Shown here: in pieces, positions 23,158 through 30,201 of the stretch
Layout of the letters: each line of letters starts with the position of its first letter
How positions within the stretch are numbered: the stretch's first letter is position 1
Origin: CAYLHB01 sp964383505
GTDB taxonomy: Bacteria > Patescibacteriota > Minisyncoccia > Phycocordibacterales > UBA12088
Assembly (NCBI GenBank): GCA_964383505.1
Contig: CAYLHB010000001.1
Location: 1 to 64,000 of the forward strand
DNA: 64,000 nucleotides
Direction: 5' to 3'
Notes under the pieces: model-generated
What the model was told of the DNA's origin: nothing
The model's database searches: none
What the model saw: only the letters and a program-made list of their open reading frames with translations
Position numbers and translations under genes: made by a program

Positions 23158-24429
23158 TCACTTTTTCCCAAGGTGCGCACGTAATTCCTCTCTCGCGACC
23201 TCAGCGTCGCTCCACGGCGTTTTTGTCCCACGCGGGCCCATAATGTAGGGGTCGGTGCCCTTGCCGGTGATGAGCACCGCATCACCGGCTTTTGCCCGGG
23301 CAAATGCCTCACGTATCGCGGCGCGCCTGTTCATGATGATGGTGGGCGTCTTCTCTTTCATACCAGCCACCATTTCTTCCACAATCACACGCGGGTCCTC
23401 GTCGTAGGGGTCCTCGTCGGTAAGAATGATCTCTCGGCAGTACTGTTCCGCCACTTTTGCCATTTCAGGGCGCTTCCATCGGTCTCGCCCGCCCCCGCAG
23501 TTACCCAGCACACAAATTTTCTCGTGGTTGGGGAACGCGCGGTAGAGCTTTTCAAGTGAGTCTTTTGTATGCGCGTAATCAACCACGACGACGAAGGGTT
23601 GTCCCTCTTCTATTTTCTCCACACGCCCTGCAATATGACCAAATCGCTCAAGTGCCCGTTTGATCGTGTTTGTTGGGATGCCGATGGCGCGCGTGAATGT
23701 GACCGCGGCGAGTATGTTGTAGAGGTTAAAGGTGCCCACGAGTGGGGAGTGGATAGACACGCCCTCGTACGTGAAGAGAATACCTCGGTCGTTCTCACTG
23801 TGGGGTTCGGCTTGCTTCAGTGAGTAGGGGTGCTGTGCCACTTCGGCGGGAACGGTGAGAAAGAGTGCCCCGTGCTCATCATCGCGGTTGGCGACGACCA
23901 CCCTCCGCTCCTTGTTCGAGTTGATGAGTGCGTCGCGCAGGCGTAGCTTACAATCGCGGTACGCCTCAAACGATCCGTGGCTCTCAATGTGTTCGGGTGA
24001 GAGGTTGGTGAATACGAGCGCATTGAGCGCAATGTGCTTGTGGCGCCAGAGTCGCGCCCCCTCGCTCGTCATTTCAATCACCGCAAAGCCGCAGTCTTCA
24101 TCAACCGCACGCCGTAAAAACTTCTGCATAAACGAGCGGCCGGGCATGCTCATTTTGTAGAGGTTTGGCTCGCTCTCGTCGGCCACCTTGAAGCGTATGG
24201 TGTTGGAGAGTGCGGTGGTGTGACCCGCTTCCTCAAGAATCGTCGAAATGAGCTCAGTCGTCGTGCTCTTGCCTTTGGTGCCGGTCACTCCCACCACATA
24301 GAGCTTTCGGGAGGGAAAGCCGTAGCGAAACGCCGCGAGTGACGAGAGGAGCGAGTGGTAGTGTGGTTGAAGTGCGCGAAAGAGGGAAGGGGGAATGAGG
24401 GCGCGCAGAGTAGAGAGAAGTCGGCTCAT
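23158..24429 (-). CDS. murE: Mur ligase, MurE-type, lacking the N-terminal domain
   Basis: A 423-residue ATP-dependent amino acid ligase, probably adding the third stem-peptide residue to UDP-MurNAc-L-Ala-D-Glu. The central domain has the P-loop GTKGKSTT (about 50-57) and the carbamylated-Lys region (CKLRLRDALI). The C-terminal domain has GNCGGGRDRWKRPEM, then TDEDPYDEDPR and TGKGTDPYIMG. About 80-100 residues of the canonical UDP-binding N-domain are missing. The position of the DNPR specificity motif reads DEDPYDED, so mDAP or Lys specificity cannot be assigned. ruvA lies directly upstream on the same strand. Confidence 0.87.
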   Translation of the reverse strand: MSRLLSTLRALIPPSLFRALQPHYHSLLSSLAAFRYGFPSRKLYVVGVTGTKGKSTTTELISTILEEAGHTTALSNTIRFKVADESEPNLYKMSMPGRSFMQKFLRRAVDEDCGFAVIEMTSEGARLWRHKHIALNALVFTNLSPEHIESHGSFEAYRDCKLRLRDALINSNKERRVVVANRDDEHGALFLTVPAEVAQHPYSLKQAEPHSENDRGILFTYEGVSIHSPLVGTFNLYNILAAVTFTRAIGIPTNTIKRALERFGHIAGRVEKIEEGQPFVVVVDYAHTKDSLEKLYRAFPNHEKICVLGNCGGGRDRWKRPEMAKVAEQYCREIILTDEDPYDEDPRVIVEEMVAGMKEKTPTIIMNRRAAIREAFARAKAGDAVLITGKGTDPYIMGPRGTKTPWSDAEVAREELRAHLGKK

Positions 24430-24445
24430 GGTGGTTTAGTGGTGG

Positions 24446-25021
24446 CTACTGGCGCGAGAGGAGTTTGAGTGCCTCGCGTATGCGCGCGCTTTGGTCGGAG
24501 AGCGTTTCAGGCAGGAGACGGAGCGCCTCTCGTGCCTCTTCGTGGCGGTACCCGAGCGCCTTGAGTGCTTCGAGCGAGTCTTCCTCATCACGGCGAAGTA
24601 CGTGCGCTCCCACATCCTCAAGCTCACCGAGCTTGTCGCGCAGTTCCAGGCACACCTTCTCTGCTGTTTTTCTACCTATCCCCGAAACCTTTGTGAGGTA
24701 GCCAACGTCGCTCGATGCGATAGCGCTCTTGAGCTTGTTGAGCTTGTCGAGCGACATGATACCCACCGCACCACGAGGCCCCACGCCCGAGACGGAAATC
24801 AGGAGCTTGAAAAGCTCAAGCTCGCCATACTCCAAAAAGCCGTAGAGATCAAGCGCGTCCTCACGTACCACGAGGTGGGTCCAGAGGTCGAGCGGGTACC
24901 CTGCTTTCGTCGAGGCGATAAGCGAGGGGGTGACGTAGACTTTGTACCCCACACCCGCAACCCCAAGGATAAGCCACGAGGGCTTCACTGCTGTCACCGT
25001 ACCGGAGAGTTGGGCTATCAT
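24446..25021 (-). CDS. ruvA: Holliday junction DNA helicase subunit RuvA
   Basis: A 191-residue junction-binding protein that tetramerises and recruits the RuvB motor. The N-terminal OB domain (MIAQLSGTVTAVKPSWLIL and onward) is followed by two helix-hairpin-helix motifs, VSGVGPRGAVGIMS and VSGIGRKTAEKVCLELRDKL. A C-terminal domain III (ALKALGYRHEEAREALRLLP) contacts RuvB. The length matches the family. ruvB and ruvC are not in the window. It is separated from murE by 16 bases and probably cotranscribed. Confidence 0.95.
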   Translation of the reverse strand: MIAQLSGTVTAVKPSWLILGVAGVGYKVYVTPSLIASTKAGYPLDLWTHLVVREDALDLYGFLEYGELELFKLLISVSGVGPRGAVGIMSLDKLNKLKSAIASSDVGYLTKVSGIGRKTAEKVCLELRDKLGELEDVGAHVLRRDEEDSLEALKALGYRHEEAREALRLLPETLSDQSARIREALKLLSRQ

Positions 25022-25216
25022 ACACTGGGCGGAGACCCCGCACTTCCACTATAGCCGAAGTGGGGGAGGAGCGCACGGAGACTCTTTTAAGTATCGGTTG
25101 TGCTTGTGGTACACAGGCAACCTGTCATGTACGTTTTTAGCGCGCGAAACGCGCAACGATAATCGCAAAGTAGTGCTCGAATCTAAATGAGCGATCTGGT
25201 GAAGGTATGTTAGTAT
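25022..25216. other. ruvA-dcd divergent intergenic region
   Basis: On the minus strand TATAGT lies about 27 bases from the ruvA ATG. On the plus strand TATGTT at 25206-25211 ends five bases before the dcd ATG, another possible leaderless start. GCGCG-CGAAA-CGCGC near 25140 is a small hairpin. No gene is seen. Confidence 0.4.
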
Positions 25217-26344
25217 ATGGCAACTTGTATGGAATCGTACGCACGCAGTTCCCGCTACGGCGCGCTCCCAAGCCAAACCCTCCGCGAGCTCGTGACGGCC
25301 GGGTTTATAGAACACGCAGACGTAGACAACATCGCCCCCTCTTCGCTCGACCTCACGCTCTCCGGAGAGGTGTACTGCACGGAGGGGATGTTTCAGCTCA
25401 ATCCAGGTGAGTCGGTGCGGGATTTGCTCACGCACATCCACGCGACCCCGTGGTCTTTTGAGAAGCCACTCGTGCGCGGAGGAATGTACCTTGCTCGGCT
25501 CAATGAAACACTGCGTTTGCCGTCGAGTGTGTATGGGTACTGCAACCCGAAAAGCTCGACCGGTCGCATTGATGTCCACGTGCGCGTGCTTGCCGATGGG
25601 GTGCCGCGGTACGATTCCGTAACACCGGCGGGGTGGAATGGTGAGCTCTGGATCGCCATTCATCCGAAGTCGTTCCCGATTCTTCTTCGGGAAGGTCACT
25701 CACTCTCGCAGCTGCGCCTCTTCACGGCAGATACGCGGTTTTCAGAGCTTGAGTTTGAAATCGCACTCTCCCACCATAAGCTTCTATGGCAACGAGGTGG
25801 CGATGCGGTGCGGTATGACGAGCTTCGTGTATCAGACCATGACGGTGCGCCCATGCTCTCGCTCGACCTTAAAAGCCCGCTGGTCGGGTGGGTGAGTAAA
25901 CACACTGACCAGGTGCTCGACGTGAGTACGCGCGGAAGCTATGCACCCGAAGATTTTTTTGAACAGGTGGCACCCGAGAACGGGCACCTCACGCTGGAGC
26001 GCGGGAAGTTCTACATTCTCTCGACCGATGAGGCGGTGCGTGTGCCCCCCGAGCTCGCGTGCGAAATGGCTTCGATGGACGAGCGTTCGGGTGACTTCAG
26101 GAGTCACTACGCCGGCTTCATCGACCCGGGTTGGGGGTGGGGCAAGGAGGGGGAGGAGAAGGGACGACCGCTCACCCTTGAGGTGCGCCCGTTTGAAGAC
26201 TTAGTGGTGCGGCACGGCCAGCCGATTGCGAAGATAAAGTTTGAGCGTATGACGCACGTGCCCGATGTGCTCTATGATACACGCGGAAGCAACTACACGA
26301 CCCAAACGGGACCGAGGCTTGCGAAGCAGTTTCGTACGGAATGA
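25217..26344 (+). CDS. dcd: two-domain dCTP deaminase family protein
   Basis: A 375-residue protein of the trimeric dCTP deaminase/dUTPase fold in duplicated form, like the long 2'-deoxycytidine 5'-triphosphate deaminases with a DCD N-domain. The first half has SSLDLTLSGEVY, NPKSSTGRIDVHVR and REGHSLSQLRLF. The second half has ILSTDEAVRVPPELACEM and SHYAGFIDPGWGWG, the latter being the usual nucleotide-binding loop. The enzyme would supply dUTP from dCTP and act upstream of dut, thyX and tmk, which lie within 4 kb. The ATG follows a possible -10 by five bases. Confidence 0.88.
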   Translation: MATCMESYARSSRYGALPSQTLRELVTAGFIEHADVDNIAPSSLDLTLSGEVYCTEGMFQLNPGESVRDLLTHIHATPWSFEKPLVRGGMYLARLNETLRLPSSVYGYCNPKSSTGRIDVHVRVLADGVPRYDSVTPAGWNGELWIAIHPKSFPILLREGHSLSQLRLFTADTRFSELEFEIALSHHKLLWQRGGDAVRYDELRVSDHDGAPMLSLDLKSPLVGWVSKHTDQVLDVSTRGSYAPEDFFEQVAPENGHLTLERGKFYILSTDEAVRVPPELACEMASMDERSGDFRSHYAGFIDPGWGWGKEGEEKGRPLTLEVRPFEDLVVRHGQPIAKIKFERMTHVPDVLYDTRGSNYTTQTGPRLAKQFRTE

Positions 26345-26386
26345 TAGTGCGCTAGGGTGGTGCGAGCGGAAAACGGAGGAGATCCA

Positions 26387-26500
26387 ATGGGTGTATCGGA
26401 AAAGCTATTCTGGGCGTTTGCGCTGTGGCCGCTCATTGCACTTATGGGTGCGATTGTGTGGTTATTTGTGAAGACACGGAATACTAAAGACCGCGACTGA
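26387..26500 (+). CDS. 37-residue single-pass membrane peptide with a strong Shine-Dalgarno
   Basis: The frame MGVSEKLFWAFALWPLIALM continues GAIVWLFVKTRNTKDRD and ends in TGA. It is preceded by GGAGGA six bases from the ATG, much stronger than the ribosome sites of neighbouring large genes. It has one transmembrane helix (about 7-29) and a basic C-terminal tail, so it is probably N-out. The stop codon lies inside a canonical terminator. The ribosome site, membrane profile and terminator together support a real micro-gene. Its function is unknown; it could be a membrane regulator or a toxin-like peptide. Confidence 0.68.
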   Translation: MGVSEKLFWAFALWPLIALMGAIVWLFVKTRNTKDRD

Positions 26501-26514
26501 CGTCGGGGTCTTTT
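26486..26514 (+). terminator. terminator of the 37-residue peptide gene
   Basis: AAAGACC-g-CGAC, loop TGAC, GTCG-g-GGTCTTT followed by T. It overlaps the stop codon. Confidence 0.75.
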
Positions 26515-26525
26515 AAAATACTATG

Positions 26526-26855
26526 CTAGTGCAGTGTCCGATATGCCTTCAGTGCTTGTTGTGCGAGATGTGTCGGGTCGTCCTTCGCTTTAATAGTGCG
26601 TTCAGTATCGGTCCACCATGTATCAAACCATTCACGCGTGCCGTCGGTAAAAAGTGCGATGAAATCAAGTTCAAACTTAGGATCTTCGCTACTTACCTGG
26701 TCGGGTGTGTATTCGGGATGATTGAGGGAAACGACCAGTTTAAAAAAACATGCTTGTGTTTGATTACGCAATCCTACAAGTTCCTGTTGAACAAGTTGTT
26801 CGTTCTGTTGCAGTGCCAATTGTGCCTCTGAAACGTGCTCAAGAAATCCAGCCAT
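26526..26855 (-). CDS. hypothetical protein
   Basis: A 109-residue soluble protein, Gln/Glu/Thr rich. An N-terminal helical part (FLEHVSEAQLALQQNEQLVQ) is followed by FFKLVVSLNHPEYTPDQ, then ALFTDGTREWFDTWWTDTE with three Trp, and a C-terminal helix. There is no membrane segment and no motif I recognise. It lies 12 bases after thyX on the same strand and may be cotranscribed with it. The amino acid composition and the absence of an alternative frame support a real gene. It has no known link to thymidylate synthesis. Confidence 0.6.
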   Translation of the reverse strand: MAGFLEHVSEAQLALQQNEQLVQQELVGLRNQTQACFFKLVVSLNHPEYTPDQVSSEDPKFELDFIALFTDGTREWFDTWWTDTERTIKAKDDPTHLAQQALKAYRTLH

Positions 26856-26867
26856 AATTAGGTAGTG

Positions 26868-28226
26868 CTATTTTTTCACAATATCCTGCTCGCCACGACC
26901 GACATCGAATCGGTCGGAGTCACTCTCCAAGTGTACCACAAGGCCTTGCTCACGGAATCGCTCGGTGAGCATATGCGCCATTTGCTGCGCGCGTTCGCGC
27001 AGGGTGGGGTGGACAAAGCGGGTGGAGCGAAGCTCCGCGAGATAGACGAGGGCGGGGAGTGTGCCCACGAGGCGATTTGAGGTAAGAAAGCCCATGGCGG
27101 TGTAGTACTGGGCGAGTTCAGGAGACATGTTCTGCTGAGAGATTGCCTCGGTTTGACTACGGATGAGCATCTCCGCCTCACTGCGGAGCGTGTCGGGTAG
27201 TTCCGCGAGGTACCACGGATGGAAGCCGAGCGAGGTGGTGAGAAGTGGCATGCGCTGGCGGACCGCGCGGTGTCGTTGTATGTCGCGGAACGAACCGAAG
27301 TCGAGTAAGAACTTGAAGCCGACCATGCCGCACTCGCCCATACGGAGCGGGAGCTCGGTTTTGTTGTTGGGACGGGTGCGTAGTGCGTCCTCGTACTCAC
27401 CAAGAAGCGTGCGATCGATGCCGTCGAAGAAGAGCTCAAACGTAGGCGAGGCGGAGTCGTGGTAGTAGTACTCGCGCATGCGCGCCGCGTGGTAGGCCTC
27501 CGATGCCTCAAAGCGCGTGTTACTGAATGAGCTTGGGAATGCTTGGAGGAGGGCCTGTTCAGTTGTTTCCGCAATAGCGCGTACCTCTTCGAGAGGGTGG
27601 TGGCGCAGGTGGAGGAGTGCGTCAGCGAACTGTCGGAGGTTCATGGTCCACGCGAGGTTGGTGGTGGCGCCCGCGGGGAGGAAAGAGCGCATGATATCAA
27701 ATGCGCGGGCGTTGATGGCCTTCTCGTACAACGATTCTTTTTCACCTTCAGCGCGCGGGAAGCGTGCCTTGATCACCTCCGGGAGCTCGTGCACGCCCTT
27801 GAGGTAGAACGAGCGCCACGCTTCTTGGATGGCGGTCCCCGCTTCACTTTCGAGCGGATTGAGGAACGGTTGGTCTGCAAAATTCACATACCGCGTGGAG
27901 CTCTCCTGTCCAGAGTAGAGCGGCCAGTCTTGTATCGCTTTGGCAGCGAGCATGGAAACTCCCTCCACGAATACCGTCGCGCTCGCGCAGTCGCCGATCG
28001 ATTTGTGCCCATAGCCGACGTAGTACGTCGCCATGAATTTTTCCGCCCCCTTTTCTTTCAGCACCTCAAGGTGGCTCGCGATGCCGCCCGTGGAGCGGCT
28101 GTGGAGCGCTTGAAGCATCGCCTGTGCTTCCGGTGTGATGCGCGCGCCCGTGTTGAGGACGAGAACCCTGCCGCCATTTGGGAGTGGGACTTCAGTGTGG
28201 GTGAGAGAGGAAATGTCGCTCGCCAT
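26868..28226 (-). CDS. thyX: flavin-dependent thymidylate synthase, tandem-domain form
   Basis: A 452-residue ThyX-like protein, about twice the usual subunit length, built of two ThyX-like units. Unit one has YVGYGHKSIGDCASATVF, GQESSTRYVNF (corresponding to the family N-E-x-S-x-R-Y) and TNLAWTMNLRQFADALLHLR. Unit two has GFKFLLDFGSFRDIQRHRAV, with the RHR of the ThyX motif, and then YLAELRSTRFVHPTLRERA. The catalytic surface is thus split between the units, as in a covalent pseudodimer. It would convert dUMP to dTMP using methylene-THF and FAD. The start is set by the divergent promoter. Confidence 0.87.
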   Translation of the reverse strand: MASDISSLTHTEVPLPNGGRVLVLNTGARITPEAQAMLQALHSRSTGGIASHLEVLKEKGAEKFMATYYVGYGHKSIGDCASATVFVEGVSMLAAKAIQDWPLYSGQESSTRYVNFADQPFLNPLESEAGTAIQEAWRSFYLKGVHELPEVIKARFPRAEGEKESLYEKAINARAFDIMRSFLPAGATTNLAWTMNLRQFADALLHLRHHPLEEVRAIAETTEQALLQAFPSSFSNTRFEASEAYHAARMREYYYHDSASPTFELFFDGIDRTLLGEYEDALRTRPNNKTELPLRMGECGMVGFKFLLDFGSFRDIQRHRAVRQRMPLLTTSLGFHPWYLAELPDTLRSEAEMLIRSQTEAISQQNMSPELAQYYTAMGFLTSNRLVGTLPALVYLAELRSTRFVHPTLRERAQQMAHMLTERFREQGLVVHLESDSDRFDVGRGEQDIVKK

Positions 28227-28234
28227 GTGTGGAA

Positions 28235-28244
28235 ATGGTACCAT
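28235..28244. promoter_or_regulatory. overlapping divergent -10 elements of thyX and tmk
   Basis: ATGGTACCAT reads as TGG-TACCAT on both strands, so two extended -10 hexamers share the GGTACC core. The thyX ATG follows after eight bases and the tmk ATG (28252) after seven. The two transcripts would be leaderless and compete for polymerase. Confidence 0.5.
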
Positions 28245-28251
28245 GGGTGTC

Positions 28252-28878
28252 ATGCAGGCGCACGGAAGGCTCATAGCGATTGAAGGGGGGGATGGCGCTG
28301 GAAAAGACGCGAACATCGACTACCTGCGCGAGGTATTTGCCGGGCGGGACGATGTGGTATTCACACGCGAGCCGGGCGGTACCGCGATAGGGGAGCGGGT
28401 GCGTGCGATTCTCACCGACCCCACACATGCGGGGATGGCGGTCGAGACGGAGCTCCTGCTTTTCCTGGCGTGTCGGGCTCAGCTCATTGAAGATGTGATA
28501 CGGCCAGCACTTAGGGAAGGGAAGACGGTTATCTCAAACCGATTCGCGCTCTCTACCATCGCATACCAGATCTTTAGGAAGGAGCGCATGGAGTACCTGT
28601 CGTTCCTTGAGTCGGTGAGCGCCACACTCCTCAAAGAGGTGGTCCCGTTCTACGTGCTTCTCGATGTGCCGCCCGAGGTGGGGCACGAGCGGGTGCGGAG
28701 TCGCGGGACCACACTATCGCGTTTTGACGCGGAATCACTTGTCATACATACGCGGGTGCGCGACGGGTACGTGAGCGCCGTGAAGGGGTTTCCGCACGCC
28801 GTTGTTGACGCCACGAAACCGCTCGATGAGGTACGGCGCGAAGTGGAACGTATCGTGCGAGCGCACATGATGTCATGA
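28252..28878 (+). CDS. tmk: thymidylate kinase
   Basis: Phosphorylates dTMP to dTDP. The 208-residue protein has the P-loop EGGDGAGKDAN (about 11-21), in which Asp19 replaces the Ser/Thr that normally follows the Walker A Lys. FTREPGGTAIGE, with the DR/EPG motif, and SNRFALSTIAYQ (the DRY/DRF-like motif), then RSRGTTLSRFD in the lid, follow. The ATG at 28243 is also possible, but it lies inside the predicted -10. The gene overlaps dut by four bases (ATGA), and with dut, dcd and thyX it completes a dTTP pathway. Confidence 0.9.
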   Translation: MQAHGRLIAIEGGDGAGKDANIDYLREVFAGRDDVVFTREPGGTAIGERVRAILTDPTHAGMAVETELLLFLACRAQLIEDVIRPALREGKTVISNRFALSTIAYQIFRKERMEYLSFLESVSATLLKEVVPFYVLLDVPPEVGHERVRSRGTTLSRFDAESLVIHTRVRDGYVSAVKGFPHAVVDATKPLDEVRREVERIVRAHMMS

Positions 28879-29300
28879 GTACGTGCAAAGTGGTCTTACT
28901 TGATGAAAGGGCGAAGCCCCCATGCTACGCACACCCGGGTGATGCGGGGGCCGATCTCTTTACGCTCGAGACTGTGGAGCTTGTGCCGGGCACGCACGCA
29001 CAAGTTCACACCGGCATTGCGCTTGAGATTCCTGATGGCTATGTAGGGCTCATTTGGGACAAGAGTGGTCTCTCACAGAAGTATGGATTAAAGACACTCG
29101 GTGGTGTGATAGACAGCGGCTACCGTGGCGAGGTTTTGGTGGGGCTGGTGAATCTGGGGAATGAGCCACACACAATTACCGCGGGGCAAAAAGTAGCACA
29201 AATTCTTATCCAAAAAGTTGAACGTGCGGAGTTTGTTGAGAGCGACGAGCTCCCGACCTCCGCTCGTGGCACAGGTGGTTTTGGAAGTACGGGCGCGTAA
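28875..29300 (+). CDS. dut: dUTP diphosphatase
   Basis: Hydrolyses dUTP to dUMP and pyrophosphate, providing the ThyX substrate and keeping uracil out of DNA. The 141-residue trimeric dUTPase has all five family motifs in order: AHPGDAGADLFT (1), WDKSGLSQKYG (2), GGVIDSGYRGEV (3, with the catalytic Asp and Tyr), ITAGQKVAQILI (4) and RGTGGFGSTG (5, the mobile arm). Its ATG overlaps the tmk TGA, so the pair is translationally coupled. The tail ends directly after motif 5. Confidence 0.96.
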   Translation: MSTCKVVLLDERAKPPCYAHPGDAGADLFTLETVELVPGTHAQVHTGIALEIPDGYVGLIWDKSGLSQKYGLKTLGGVIDSGYRGEVLVGLVNLGNEPHTITAGQKVAQILIQKVERAEFVESDELPTSARGTGGFGSTGA

Positions 29301-29307
29301 ACAAGTA

Positions 29308-29326
29308 GGCCCGCTAGTCGCGGGCC
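29308..29326. terminator. bidirectional hairpin between dut and the L,D-transpeptidase gene
   Basis: GGCCCGC-TAGTC-GCGGGCC: seven GC-rich pairs. It overlaps the stop codon of the convergent gene. T-runs are weak. Confidence 0.5.
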
Positions 29327-29871
29327 ATGAGGTGGGGTGGCGGGTATATTTGGATGGTTACGCGCGTGCCGGGTAGTACGCGGGTGGCGAGCGTATCCCA
29401 GTCGGCATTGTGCATGCGTATGCATCCGCGTGATACACGGTGCCCTATTTGGTCGGGGCGAATGGTGCCGTGGATGCGAACGGTGGAAGGGATACATGAC
29501 TCCCAACGCACACCCACTTTTCTCCCCCCGAGCGCGTTTTTTGGATGTCCAGGTGCGTAGTAGCTCGAAAGCGGTTGTCCTTTTTGTGCCGCTGCACGCT
29601 TTGTTGCCTCGGTGGGTATCCACGCCGCATGTGGGTCGATGAAGGTGACTATTCCCGTGACGGGCCCGCTGTAGAGGCATCGTGGCGTATGACGAGGCGT
29701 GGCGATAGGGTATGTGGCGATGAGGGTATTTCCATCAACGACGTACAGTTGCGGCGTATCGCTACCAGTTCCCAATATAATGTGAAGTTCGACCTCCGCA
29801 TGAGCAGGGGCGGTCAGTACGAGCCATACACACGCCGCGAGAAGTGAAATGAGCGACTGGACATGACGCAT
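29314..29871 (-). CDS. secreted L,D-transpeptidase (YkuD domain)
   Basis: A 185-residue exported protein with a signal peptide (LISLLAACVWLVLTAPAHAE, cleavage after AHA). The YkuD active site is visible as IHGT near residue 130, then HRVSRGCIRMHNAD with the catalytic Cys in Ser-Arg-Gly-Cys-Ile-Arg-Met. The fold covers residues about 25-178. Such enzymes form 3-3 peptidoglycan cross-links or attach proteins to the wall, which fits the presence of murE. The His-Gly-Thr and Ser-x-Gly-Cys-x-Arg motifs are intact, so it should be active. Its upstream neighbour is a small membrane protein. Confidence 0.92.
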   Translation of the reverse strand: MRHVQSLISLLAACVWLVLTAPAHAEVELHIILGTGSDTPQLYVVDGNTLIATYPIATPRHTPRCLYSGPVTGIVTFIDPHAAWIPTEATKRAAAQKGQPLSSYYAPGHPKNALGGRKVGVRWESCIPSTVRIHGTIRPDQIGHRVSRGCIRMHNADWDTLATRVLPGTRVTIQIYPPPHLMARD

Positions 29872-29883
29872 CTCTCGTTCTCC

Positions 29884-30096
29884 TCAGGTCCTTCCTCTCT
29901 TTGCGGCTATGTACCACAAAGGAAGGACCACAAAAAAATCGAACATGAAGCCACCGAACCACCACTGCGCAGTGATTTTGTTCGTCCATTCTTGTGTAGG
30001 CGATAGGTATGGTTCTCCCGTCATGAGATACAACACCAATGTAATTGGGCACGATATAAGGATAACAACAAAGAGTGTTTTCATGAGCTTTTCCAT
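29884..30096 (-). CDS. small two-helix membrane protein
   Basis: A 70-residue protein with two hydrophobic helices (TLFVVILISCPITLVLYLM, about 7-25; and WWFGGFMFDFFVVLPLWYIA, about 45-64) separated by a polar loop with EPYLSPTQEWTNK. It has a basic C-terminal end (AKRGRT). I recognise no family. It ends 12 bases before the L,D-transpeptidase gene on the same strand and may be cotranscribed with it. MEKL and MKTL starts are both possible. Confidence 0.62.
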   Translation of the reverse strand: MEKLMKTLFVVILISCPITLVLYLMTGEPYLSPTQEWTNKITAQWWFGGFMFDFFVVLPLWYIAAKRGRT

Positions 30097-30189
30097 GATG
30101 TTTCTCTGCCTTGTTTACCTTCTATAACCCTACCGCTCATTGTACCATCGTGCAATCGGCAGGACATGGCACCCGTGCCACAAAGAAGG

Positions 30190-30195
30190 TACACT
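30190..30195 (+). promoter_or_regulatory. -10 hexamer of predicted leaderless glyA
   Basis: TACACT lies six bases before the glyA ATG. No good -35 is visible. TGGCAC-CC-GTGCCA just upstream can form a hairpin. Confidence 0.5.
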
Positions 30196-30201
30196 TAGGA
30201 A

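Noticed and set aside
25049..25699. Minus-strand frame of 216 codons overlapping dcd
   Set aside because: It lies opposite the conserved dCTP deaminase N-domain and shows no motif.
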